Below, piece after piece: positions 10,324 through 21,403 of a DNA stretch of 64,000 nt; the first letter of the stretch is position 1; every line of letters begins with the position of its first letter. The position numbers and the translations under genes are program-made. The notes below the pieces were generated by a model. That model was given only the letters and a program-made list of their open reading frames with translations. It did no database searches and was not told the DNA's origin. The stretch is from Aphanomyces cochlioides. Its lineage: Eukaryota > Oomycota > Saprolegniomycetes > Saprolegniales > Verrucalvaceae. The stretch spans positions 2,480,001-2,544,000 of the forward strand of contig JAHQRK010000001.1 of NCBI GenBank assembly GCA_019828595.1, read 5' to 3'.

Positions 10324-12759
10324 TAAACTGAGTATATTAAAGAATTAATATGGCCCAAAAGGGCCGCAAACTAGACTTTCGATTTTGGCTTCATAGGTCG
10401 CATAATAAATATGTGTTGCGAAATGTGACCTTGGAAGGTTCTTGTGGAAAATCGTCCAGTGTTGCTTAACCGAAATAGACTTGGGTGTGGGGTAATTTGG
10501 AGGAACCATGGCAGAAAGAAAATGTTGCATGGCGATTCAGGCTGTGAAAAAATTCAACAGTATAGAGAAGAGCCATACAAGCAACTTTCTTTTCATGACC
10601 ATCTTGATCCGAGTTGGTGGTGGCGAGATACGAGGCAATTTCGGGTTGACTGTGGAGGACTTTAAAATTTGTATACAAAAGTCTTGATAAAAATTCCAAG
10701 TGGAGGTACTCAGTGAAAAAGGCCAAGTAAATAAAAGCTTGAGTTGGGGTCGATCCATGAATAAATAAATCAACAGGAGAGGAAGGCCAAAAATTGACAA
10801 AAGGGTCGAAACAGAGTAAAATCAGGCCCAAGGAAAATAAATTGGCAAGAGGTAGGAGCCCAAAAAATCCAAAAAGGTCGTGGCCAATTTAATTCGACCT
10901 CAGGAGGCCGAATTAAATCGCTGGAACCATGGGAAAAGCTGGGTTTGAGATAAAAGACCATCCAAAATAAAATGTTCTTGGACGATTTGACCAGCCAAAA
11001 AAATCAACGAGGTCGGTCGTTCCATGACAAGCAAAGTTGATTTCAGGAGCGTCTTCATCGGAGTTGATGGTGGCGAGATAAAGGGAAAATCCCTTGTGGG
11101 TTGGGCTTTTGGGGTAAACCTCCCAAAAATAATAAAAAAGGGTAAAATATTTGGGAGGAGCCATTTTGACATGCGCCATGCGCGGATAGGTCTCGAGCGC
11201 GAGCATCGTCGGAGCTGGATTTCGAACGGCGCCGCGGTGCATGGAGCCACTTGGCAGAATCGTAGCGACGATACGTACGAAGGATAGCGCACCATTAGAA
11301 TCGCCATAGGTAGTGTGTAGCGGGAGAGCGCTAGCCAAAACCAGTGTTTTTCCAATCGGGCGTCTCGGCGGCCAAATTTGAAGGAGTCATAACTTCCGAA
11401 CGGCTATGAGATAGATAGCCATACTTGGTGTCCTCCATCAATGGAGGCTAGCGGTGGATGCACCATATTAATCGGTGCATATAGAGTCGTGTAGCTGAAA
11501 TGAGCTACGATGGTCGTCTTGGAGCCTTATCGCCTCAAAATGGTTTGGAATCGGAAGTTGGGTTCCTGTGCTGCTATCATGGTGCTTGATAGCTCAAATC
11601 CATCGCGAGGACATACTCGAGCCTCTCCAACTCTAAGTTGGGCGATCGGAGTTGATTTGCGTTCAGGAGCCATTCCGATGAGTTTTAGCCATTTCACCAA
11701 AAGTTGTCGGGGCGACGGCAAGTAGGTTCCAGGGCTTCAATCATCGCTCTTGATGGCTTAAAACACTCGTCTAGCCATGATAGGATGGAAAAGAGTCATA
11801 GCCGGTCGATTGGAAATGATTTGCGACCTGTAGCCGACTTAAGGTTTTGTAGCCGGTGGATAGGGGCGGTTGACATTTTGGATTGAGGATTGCGAGCAAA
11901 CCAGGATGTTTCAGGGCGTTCTAACGCTTTGGCTAGTCGTAATAAGTGGTGGAGCCACCCACTAGACCCCTAGATGTCACTCGGTGACCGTAGGGAAAGC
12001 GTTCGAGTTGTCCTGGTGTTTCACCGGTTTGGGTGACAGTCCAAAATGGGTTCGTGGTTTTGAACCATTGATCTGCAATATGTGCTAGTTGGTGTCGGCA
12101 TAGAGCTCGATTCAACTGAGATAACAAGCCACTAAACGTAGAAATCCACGCAGTAGGTCGAGAGAAATTTCACTTTTGGTGACGGGTTGCAACCGGTTCA
12201 AAATGGGTGTCACCGGGTCGAATTTCCTTTCGAATTTTGTTTCGCGAGTTTGCCGAGGTTTGAGCACTCGCAAACTGGCACATCTTGAGGAGGAGACATG
12301 GGAGAATCTTTTAGGCACCGTGGCGCAATTTTCCCGAACAAAAAGTGTGCACTCGATTTTGAGATTTCGCCCCCAGGGGGAGACGTCGTAACAATTTTCA
12401 AAGTGTTGTTGTGAGAGAACCACTGCACTTTTTTGCAATCTAACGCTTGCGTTTGTCTGCTTGGGATGTCTAGCAACCCTGAAGACCATTAGAATGTCTG
12501 AAATGATCGTCAGGGCAATGCCAGAGTTGTCGATAGTTTTGCCATTTTGGGTGAACGGATAAAGTCAAGTCGATTTTGTGAACGACTCGGCATGAGATAA
12601 AGTTACTTGGTGTGTTCATAGAGCTCTGTTAGCTGGGGCTAACGAGCCATCAAACGCATGAAAAGGCCAAGTGGGTCGCGAGAAAATTCACTTTGAGTTT
12701 TCCCATTGATATGGGTGACTTAGGTGAATTTCTTCAAAGGTTGCAATATAACATGCCTT
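10324..12759 (-). repeat. LINE 3' region with degenerate internal repeats
   Basis: There is no long coding frame. Several modules recur. A unit around 10600-10660 (GAGTTGGTGGTGGCGAGATA) returns at about 11055-11085 with GAGTTGATGGTGGCGAGATA. A unit at 12090-12180 (CATAGAGCTC, AACAAGCCACTAAACG, GAGAAATTTCACTTT) returns at 12615-12705 with CATAGAGCTC, AACGAGCCATCAAACG and GAGAAAATTCACTTT. Spacing is roughly 440-520 bp. A LINE 3' region of 2.4 kb is unusually long. An older insertion in the tail is an alternative. Confidence 0.6.
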
Positions 12760-15700
12760 TTAAGGTTCCAAGGTCTCGTTTTGAGATAGTGGTAAGATTT
12801 GGGCAGAGAACCACTCATTCTGGTGCAAACTATGAAGCACCGATGTCAAGGAAGCCTTCGTGGAGTCGTCCAAGGAGGCTCGATTGACTTGGTACAGATG
12901 CCGCTTTATAATGTGTCCTGCTAAGCTGGATATCGTCATAGGTGTTTTGTTAGGTAAATCTGGACGGTAAATCCGGTCGCACCGAGTTTTCCATATTGTA
13001 TACCAAATACAAGATAAAAAAATTGGCCACAGCAAATTAAATCCAGCTTGGAGGTCTTTGTCTTGGAGTGCTATAGGAGAGAAGAATATTTTTTCCATGG
13101 TAGTTGGCCAAGTAAAGTTAAGGGATCTGGCCATGGATTTAAATGGACTCCAACATGCTCGAGTATATGGACAGTCCAAGGTGAAATGTTTATACGTCTC
13201 CACTTCATGACAAAAAATACAAGTGTTCGGGATATCGTCCGAGTACTTGAATTTGTATCGGAGAGGTAAGGCTCGTATAAGCAGTCGATGTATGAAAGCA
13301 CTATACGTTGGCAGAATAAATTTGGGCTGCCTGTAGAATGCGACCACTTTAATATTTTCCTTGTGGGCATAAAAATCCGAGGGTACCAATGAATGCGCTG
13401 TGGGTAAAACCTCCTGAGCTGATTTGGATTTAAATTCATGAGTTAAATCATCCAAGGTGGCATCAATAAAGGGTAAAAAGCCATCTTTAAAATTTCCAGC
13501 CCAAGTAATTTCGGTAGCCGTTTGCCGATAAGGTGTAGGCTGACGAAAATTAATTTCTGTGTCCTCGGGTGGAGATGGTAGGATAGACTTAAGTCTTCCG
13601 TGTAGAGCATACCACCATTTATGATCGGGAGTGGCTAAATGGCGTCTTGAGCATTGAGATTTAATCCAATCTAACAGGATTTTCCGATCCATAAGATTGC
13701 CATTTTCATCGAGTAGGTGGCGAACATGGGTAAAATTTAATTTTGCCAGTGATACAGCATAATCATAAGTCTTTGGATAGCAGTGTTCAAAGACAGTTTT
13801 CTCCAAGGGTAAGAATTGATTGTGCCAAAGTGGAAAATTTCCATCGACTTGTACTGTGGGAAATTTAAGTGGGGTTGGAGATAAGGATAACCATAGTCGA
13901 GTAAATGCTGACCAGAGAGGTGGAACCTTATCTTGGTGTAATATGGCTTTGTACATACTAGAGTGTGGACTCATGAAAAGGAGATCATAAAAATTTCCCC
14001 ATGGACTGAAGGCTCTGGAGAGTAAATATTCGCCAATGGATAGCCATGCTGGCAATTTCGTTTGACCATACGAGTTGTGAGGTGGTGCTAGGAGTAGCTT
14101 GAAGCATTTAAAGGTCATGACCCGGTGTAGTTTTGACCACCAGTGGGTAGACGATTTAAATCCGAGACCACCTTGTGCTTTTGGAAGGAAAATAATGTCC
14201 GAGTTGAATTGATGCAAATGACGTTGAGTCGAATATGGATCAATTGTATCGCCGTGAATAAATTGCTTGGCGACCTTGTCGAATAGTTTGGCATATTCTT
14301 TGTCGATCGGAATAAATTGGAGTTGATACCAGAGCACAGGAAAACAAATTGACCTTAGGATTGTCACTTTTCCGGGTAGGGTTCGTGCTCGATAAGACCA
14401 TAGTTGTGTTCTTGAGACCAATTTCTCCAATAGCGAATTTAAACGTGTTGTGGCTGTGATGTTGGGAGAAATTAAAAGGCCCAACGATTTAGCAGGTTTG
14501 TCATCAGTAATAGCCAAAGGTGGCAGGTCTGGAGGTGAATTGGCATGGGTTAAAAATTCTGTCTTGGAGAGATTTAACTTGAAACCAGAGATATCACAGA
14601 ATTTTTTGACGATGTCGAGTTGGAGTTGCAACGTCGATGTATTTTTGGAGTACAATTGGGAGTCGTCTGCATAATAGCTCCCGGTGTGAGTGTGATGACC
14701 AATTCGTATGCCCAAATCTTTTCTCTTGCGTATGGCTAAACACATAGGTTCTAGCGCCAAGACAAATAAAAGAGGTGATAATGGGTCGCCTTGTAAAACA
14801 CCACGTTGGATCTTAAATGGGTTGGATAAATGTCCATTGACAATAATTCGTCCACGACGATTTGAATAAAGAACTTTGACCATGTTGAGAAAGGACGGTG
14901 GAAAATTAAATTCCTTCAGGGTTGCCAATAAATAGGAATGGTTGACCCTATCACAGGCTTTTTCAAAGTCCAAGAGGGCCACAATAGTCTCGGAGGAATA
15001 AAACTTCATAAAGTGATTCAGGTCTTCCAAGCGCAGTAAATTGGTTTGGATTGATCGACCACGAATAAAACCTGTTTGATCCGGGTGGACTATCGACTGA
15101 ATGATTCTCTGCATTCGTTCTGCAAGGACCATTGTGAGGATTTTCACGTCGATATTGACCAAGCTGATGGGACGGTAATTTTTTGGGAGTAGTTTGTCGT
15201 CCTTTTTGTACAGCAGTACAATTAAACTTGTCAATTGGGAGGGTGCCAAGTTGGAGTGAGAGTTGATTTGGTAATAGTATAGCATTTCCAAAGCCAGGGA
15301 CCATTCATGGGGAAACATTTTCAAAATTTCGTAGGGCAGTGAATTTGGCCCAGGAGTTGAATTCCGTTTGGAGTGTTTAATGGCAAAATAAAATTCGTTT
15401 GCCGTGAGAGGAGCCCCAATAAATCTCTTGTCGTCGATATTGAGTCGGCGAGATATCAGAGTTTTTAAATACTTGGCCATTCTTTCCTTGTCAACTGCCT
15501 CATGGTCGCCATACAGGTCAGAATAAAACTCGTGGAGTGTCGAGGAAATTGATTGTTGATCAGAAGCAATATTTCTATTGGACATTTTGAGTGCCTTGAA
15601 GGGAGATTTTTGTAAAGGGATTGTGCGAGGTGGCTTCAGGTGAAATTTGGTACACCTTTCCGCTTTCTCGAGATGAGTTTGCATAGCAGTATCTTCCCGT

Positions 15701-16845
15701 ATGACTTTTTTCCTGTCATGATATTCATGTATGGCAGCTTGAATTGTTTTGATACGTGCCATCAAGGACGCACATGGGGCGTTTTGGTAATCCCGAATCA
15801 ATAAAGCCAAATCCATAGATAATTTCTTGAGAGGCCTTTGTTGATTTTCGACCAACTCGTCGTGTAGGTATTTTAATTGATTTCGCATGTTGGTGATCAT
15901 GGTGTCGAAATGTAGACCAACATTTGAGTTTAATTGGGTCTTGGTAAGGAAGGTTTCAAGTTGACGAGAGATAATTAATTTGGCCTTGTCATTGTTGAGA
16001 ACCCATTGTGGTGTTTTCCATGGACCAGGTCCCATTGATACTGCTGGACGTTTGGTCAATAATTTGCAGGGAGTGTGGTCAGCATGAGGAATTAGTTCCA
16101 GGTGACGAAATTTCAGATGACATAGGGATGCCATAGCAGACGAGATGAAAATATAGTCAAGCCGATTGACAAATTTTGGACTTGTGAAAGCACGTTTCAG
16201 TGGATTTTGTTGACGGAAAATGTCAACGAGGTGTAAATCTTGTAGCTATAGGTTGAGTTCATATGAGCCATGGGTCGCATGAGTCGAAGGACGGCATGAA
16301 TCTAATGTTGGGGAGAAAATAACGTTAAAGTCGCCACCAACAATATGAAAAGCTTCGGGTGGAAAATCGCGAGGCAGATCATTGAAAAAATCCACACGGT
16401 CGTGATAGTCGTACGGAGCATAGATGTTGTGAATAAAAACCGGGATATTGTCCAGAGTGGCCGATATAAGTAAATAACGACCACGGAGGAGAGGTTTGTC
16501 CGAAGAGTGGTTTAAATTGGTGCAATTGTCCAGAGGGCAGTCAGGATGAATAAATGTAGCAAGGCCTCCAGTAGGATGAGAGGTATTGCTGATGGAATAA
16601 ATTGGCTCCTCGTAGAAGAAAGTGCCTTGTTGGTTGGTATGTTTTTTCCAGTAGAAATTGATTTTGCCATGGTCGCTGGGGTAAGGCAGTCGAGTTTCTT
16701 GGATAAGTGAGATAGAGTTTTTGAGGAGAAAGTTCTTGAGAAGTTGGTGGAAAGAATTGGAGAGACCATTTGTGTTGAGAGAAAACAAGCTAATATCCCA
16801 GTCGATAATTGCTTGTGGTAGCACGTTAATTTTGGTCACGGTCAT
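12760..16845 (-). pseudogene. LINE ORF2: APE endonuclease, reverse transcriptase, zinc-binding domain
   Basis: A single frame of about 1,361 codons is interrupted once, by TAG at 16248-16246. The endonuclease comes first: SLFSLNTNGL, SLIQETRLP, IYAPYDYHDRVDFFND, VGGDFNVIFSP and, after the stop, NRLDYIFISSA. The reverse transcriptase follows: YRPISLVNIDVKILTMVLA, DQTGFIRGRS, GVLQGDPLSPLLF and YYADDSQLYS with the catalytic Asp pair. The C-terminal part has IFCHEVETYKHFTLDCPYTR, a zf-RVT-type knuckle. The enzyme would nick target DNA and reverse-transcribe the element RNA there. The single nonsense codon lies between two endonuclease motifs; read-through or a sequencing error would restore the full frame. 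Confidence 0.9.
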
Positions 16846-16945
16846 GATTAATATTTGGGTTTTGATTTTTTGACTTCAAGTCGTTGTGTTGGTTTGGGTC
16901 GGGGTGTGGTGATTGTGGTTTTAATTGATTTTGTGTGTTGGCGAG

Positions 16946-17311
16946 TCAATTGGAGTCTGCATTGTCACCATCGCCAAGTTCTTTGTAGTCGAGTTCAGGA
17001 GCCTTTTCGTCCGGAAGTAAAGTTAACAAGGCATCAGTATCCGAGTCAAAACACTTCGTAGGGTCAATTGTTTGGAGTGCCAGATCTTTCACAATATGGC
17101 TCAACTCTTCTTCAATTTTATGATGTTGCACCAGGTTTCCAGCAGCAGGACTGGAAATTAATTTAATCAAGGAGGCGTCCGTGATTAAATTGCAATTGGG
17201 CCAACGGTGGACTTTGTCTTTCAGGCACAGATTAATATACTCATCGTTCGTATAAGCTTCAGGTGCTCTGTTGGACAGAAATAGATCGATTGCTGCTAGA
17301 GATCTTCTCAT
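16946..17311 (-). CDS. LINE small ORF overlapping the end of ORF1 (unknown function)
   Basis: A 121-codon frame (MRRSLAAIDLFLSNRAPEAY...) starts inside the ORF1 stop in an ATGA overlap (start 17311-17309, stop 17310-17308). It has no recognised domain and an acidic C-terminus. The overlap is of the kind used for termination-reinitiation. It could instead be the shifted 3' end of ORF1. It lies 100 bp upstream of ORF2 in transcript order. Confidence 0.5.
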   Translation of the reverse strand: MRRSLAAIDLFLSNRAPEAYTNDEYINLCLKDKVHRWPNCNLITDASLIKLISSPAAGNLVQHHKIEEELSHIVKDLALQTIDPTKCFDSDTDALLTLLPDEKAPELDYKELGDGDNADSN

Positions 17312-19459
17312 GTGGTAGTTTCGTCATTTGGACACAAACTTTGGAATAGATTTGTGGGGCTGTAATTTTCAGGAGGAGGATGGCCATGCTGTTTTTGGTA
17401 GTACGAGGTAAATCGTTCTTCATCAATAGCTTGCATGGGATTTTCTCCAGCCATTAAACGTATAATTCCTCTCGAGGCAATTAAATTGGATGCGATTTTG
17501 CGAGATTTTGGGTCCATATAGATATTTCCAATAAAGCCAGGTTGGTTGAGGGTTTCATCATGAAATACCAATGGGTTGGTGGATTCATTCAGTTTTTTCT
17601 TCAGCTCTGTGATTTGAGCCTTCACTTTGGCTCCTGCTGGTTTCGTAGAGGCTGGAATTTTTTTGGGTATCGTTGATTTTGGGGACGAAGCAGGACGTTT
17701 TTTGGGCGTGTCGGTAGGAACGATATCAAGATGGAATCGAGGAACCGTTGTGCCTGATGTTGTCACGTCAGAGTCGTCTGAGCTGAGGATAGCGAATCGA
17801 TTTTGTGTTGGAATCGAGGTAGCTGATATTTTGTATTGGGGACCTTGAATAAAACCGGCTCGAGTTGGTTTAAATTCGTCCTGGGATAAATTGGGTTTGT
17901 CTGTGAGAATAATATTATTCTCGCTCGAGCCCTTGGGTGATTGTGGAGGATTTAATATCTTCTTGGGTTGAGCTACCATTTTTTCCTCTTCGATATTTGA
18001 TTTCTCCTCTTGTTCCATGTCCACATCGCTTGACAGGTCGACAAAGTTTTCCTTGCCATTTTGATTTTCCTTGGGATCGGCATTAGGGGATTCGGAGTTT
18101 CCAGTTGTGCCAGTATTTTCCTTCGGGGTGTTGGGTGGTTGGTTTTCTGTCGATGGATTTTCGGGAGCATCAGTTTTTACCTCTGTAGCGTTTTCCTCGA
18201 CATGGTCTGTATTCTTTTTAGCGTCGTCTTTTTGTTTGGCTTTTTCCAGTCTAGCTTGAACGCTGGGAGGGACCGTTTGATTGAGGGACCGAATTTTATG
18301 TTGAAAAACATAAACTTGGTTTTGGAACTCGATTTCTCTCAGAGGCTCGCCTCCATCATCTGGTACCAATGCCAAAGGAGGAGTTTCGGAGTCAAAAAGG
18401 ACTCGAAATTGGGTCGAGCGTAATAAATTGTCAGTACTGGGGTTAAAACCAACAATGACGCAGTGAGTGAGCTCTTCCAACTTTTTCAAAATCGCTTTTT
18501 GAATATCGTGATCCACCAGGTTGTTGAAAGTAATAAAATAAAGTTTCGAGTGGGGAGAATATTCAGGCACAGTAAATTCTTGTTTTCCCAGACGAAGGGA
18601 GGTTCCACAAGTTTTGCGCAATAGATCATCGTCATAAAACGTCAAAGAGAGAGTAGTCGGGTTTTTCTTGTGGAACAGAATTTCGATTCCCAAAGCGTAC
18701 CCGGGTTTTGGGTAATTAAATTCGCTCGGATTTGGTAGTCCTTGACTTGACGGAAAGCTTCTCCCAGAGGAATGTCCACAGTGCAAGCCTTCGAGGATGG
18801 AGTTTTCAAGATGTCTTCAATGAATTCATCCATAGCAGTAGGGTTTTGGCGGAATTCTCGAGCTTGTCGAATTAATTCTTCCAATTCAGAGTCGTCAATG
18901 GGATGCCCACCAGTGTTGCGAACCAATTGGGTTTTCACATGGCGGGCTCCTTCCCATACATTATTTTTCTTCGAGTTGGTTTTTTTGCCTTCGTTGTTGG
19001 ACGAAGCTTGTTTTTTGGGGTTGGAGGGTTTGGCAGGAGAGTTTGTCCCATCTTTGGAGGGATTTTTCGAATTAGGTAAAACTCGTCCATGAGGGGTGCC
19101 GTCAGGATGGGTAATATTCTCCCCAGGCTTGTCAGAATCCTTGGGTAATTTGCCACCATTGGCGTCAGAGGCAGGTTTTTCGTTGGAACCATTAATATCC
19201 ATACCCATTCCTGCATCCTCGGGTCCATTTTTTTGTCCATATTTGGACCAGTGTCACCACCTAAGTCAACACCATCTTGGTTGGAAACATTTTCCCTACG
19301 AAGAGAGTCGGACGCAGCGGCGCTGTTCCTAGAGGAAGGAGGTTTTTCAGCGGCTTCTCGGCTCGGACCGGGCGTCGCTTGGCTAGGGTCAGGCGTCGAT
19401 TCACGTTGAGCGAATCGAGACACCGTCGAAAGGATGGTTTTTTCCGCGCTAGAGGCCAT
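17308..19459 (-). pseudogene. LINE ORF1 (gag-like nucleic-acid-binding protein), frameshifted
   Basis: Three overlapping frames together form one ORF1. The first runs from 19459 (MASSAEKTILSTVSRFAQRE) to about 19230. The second (MGMDINGSNEKPASDANGG...) runs to about 18690. The third runs to 17308. The first break is next to a run of seven A and the second sits in AACCCGGGTACG. The middle holds an alpha/beta region (IEILFHKKNPTTLSLTFY, FITFNNLVDHDIQKAILKKL) resembling the RNA-binding core of other LINE ORF1 proteins. Long Pro/Ser/Asn-rich acidic linkers follow. No CCHC knuckle is seen. The assignment as ORF1 rests on position and composition. Confidence 0.65.
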
Positions 19460-19539
19460 GACGTTGTCGAAAGCACCTAAAAAGCAAGATTTTCCGTTGG
19501 GGGGCTGTGGTAGTTTAACCTACAAAGCAAAAACGAAAG

Positions 19540-19555
19540 TCGTGCGCTCAAGTGG
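19540..19555. repeat. 16-bp target-site duplication of the LINE (right copy)
   Basis: It is identical to 10308-10323 and marks the 5' end of the inserted LINE. Confidence 0.9.
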
Positions 19556-20900
19556 GAGTCGATGCATATTCTGTGAAACGACAGCCAATCCTTGTCATCC
19601 AACTGACAGTTCTAGGTACCATATGTCAAAATAGTTGAACCTTCCCATCTCAAAATTTTGAGCAGCTGTATCACAAAAACGACTGATATCTAATGGATAT
19701 TGTACCTGTATTCACAGTGGGTCCTGACCTGGGTCCTATACAAAAACTTATATTTTGAGACCCAGGGAGGAATATCCATTTATAGCATTTGAAAAGATTT
19801 GATTGGTTGTACAAAGAATATAATTATTGGTTAGAAAATATGAAATTGGAGAAATTTCATTGGTTATATTTTCCATTTCAAGAGGAATGACAACATGAAC
19901 CAAGCATCCATACACTGCGAAATTTATGAATAAAACCAGAATACATGTTCATTTTTCAATACTATTATAGTATGGCATATGGAGGCTAATTTCCGCTGTC
20001 GATGGACTTTGGTCTTGCCCTTGTTGCGAGAACAAAAGCCACACTGTCTAGGTTGTGTGCATATGTATGCTCTATTGCGTTGTTAGGTTATAGATTTGAG
20101 CTGTATTCCTACGATTTTGCTCGTTTTAATTCCATTTGCAGCTCTAGTGTAGCTTATTGCTTGATTGTTCATGAATTCTATTGTCATGAAGTGTACTTTT
20201 ATCTTGATATGCCTCCAGTGGATGGAAATGTAAGTTATATATTAGCCTATCAGTGGTGTGGGACCTGAAGGAGCAATACCCAAGATATTTTCACTCTGGA
20301 CTTAAAATAACTTGGGTTTCATCCGGATAAGTCTCGGACCTGACGAGACCTCCGGGGTCCCACAGCTCCGATACCTACAAATAGGTTTACTCGTTCGCAA
20401 TTCGATGTGCTTCTCACATTAACATAATTTATTTCTCAAAAATACTCGTTTTGAGAGAATGAAGTGATGTCAAAAATATGAAGTGATTTTTTCCATAAAA
20501 TGTGTGAATACGATAAAAACTTTGTCTTTGACGTATTCTTTCGACATGCGAGAAATATCTGCTTTTGAATATTGGGTCTAGTGAACACAACATTAATTTT
20601 CAAAGATACTGTACTGTGTAAACATATTTTCAATCCCTTGTAAATTTGTTAAAATCATAGAAACCTCTATCATGTTATATTTGTGGTTTCAATGTTTAGT
20701 GCTTTTAGAAATCGAGCAATGTCCGTCCAGTTATATCATGGTCAGAGATTTCGATACACACAACGACAATTTACACAGGATAGCTCTAGAGCATGAATGC
20801 AACAAAATAGGTGTGGCTTTGAAAGGTTGAGACGAGCCGTTCGACTGCACAATCTACGCATTTCATGATCTTTACACTCAAAAACTGATTTACCGGGTAT
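19556..20900. other. Non-coding region right of the LINE
   Basis: No supported gene. It contains GGGTCCTGACCTGGGTCC near 19721, and an inverted pair TGTGGGACC (about 20256) and GGTCCCACA (about 20356) enclosing 90 bp. The rest is AT-rich with short frames only. Confidence 0.35.
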
Positions 20901-20904
20901 AATC

Positions 20905-21195
20905 ACGCAGTCAAATTGTACACGCCCATGAAGCAATTATCAAGAGGGTCGAATGAAGCTGTAGATTTGAGACGAGCGTGTGGAGTACTCGAACGGCTTC
21001 TACCGAAAGCATGATTCAAATTGAGTATTCTCGCAGTCAATATTATCACGCCTATGGAACAATTGTTGACAGTGTCAGGTGGTTTTTCATAAACCGAGAC
21101 GCCCTTTTTAAAGTACAGACGCCACTGAATCAATGGCGTCACATCAGAATATCAATATGATCATGCCCATGCAGCAATTATTGAGAAGGAAGATC
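20905..21195 (+). repeat. Three degenerate units of about 120 bp
   Basis: The units are centred near 20925, 21045 and 21165. Each has the string GTCAAATTGTACACGCCCAT / GTCAATATTATCACGCCTAT / TCAATATGATCATGCCCAT followed by GNAGCAATTNT. They encode similar short peptides (HAHEAIIKR, HAYGTIVDS, HAHAAIIEK) but stops interrupt them. They may be a relic of a repeat-containing coding sequence. Confidence 0.5.
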
Positions 21196-21403
21196 ATCAT
21201 ACTCCAATGCAGCAATCACATTGAGATTTCCGAATGTGGAGGTTTCTGATCCTGATTTTACAACAGTGGAAATTGACAGAGGTCGACAGTATCAAGAAGC
21301 CAAATCAGATTCGTGATAATCTTACACAGTCATCTATGCGACAACTCCCGCTAAAGTTTATGATGGCAAATTTACAAATTTATAAGGTTATATATTGTTG
21401 AGG

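Larger units (their letters stand above)
10324..19539 (-). mobile_element. LINE (non-LTR retrotransposon), 9,216 bp
   Basis: The element is bounded by the 16-bp duplication. Read leftward it has a short 5' leader, ORF1 (19459-17308), a small ORF (17311-16946), and ORF2 (16845-12760). ORF2 has an APE endonuclease, a reverse transcriptase and a zinc-binding tail. A long 2.4-kb 3' region contains degenerate repeats. There is no poly(A) tail at the 3' end; the last bases before the duplication read ATATACTCAGTTTA in element orientation. The APE-RT-zinc order is that of L1/Tx1-like clades. ORF2 is broken by one TAG and ORF1 by about two frameshifts, so it is recent but probably defective. Confidence 0.92.

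Noticed and set aside
18061..18423. Rightward hydrophobic frames opposite LINE ORF1.
   Set aside because: Antisense shadow of the Pro/Asn/Glu-rich ORF1 linker.
20250..20370. Possible LTR end and primer-binding site around TATCAGTGGTGTGGGACC.
   Set aside because: No matching second LTR, no polypurine tract and no gag-pol next to it; the inverted TGTGGGACC/GGTCCCACA pair is short enough to be chance.
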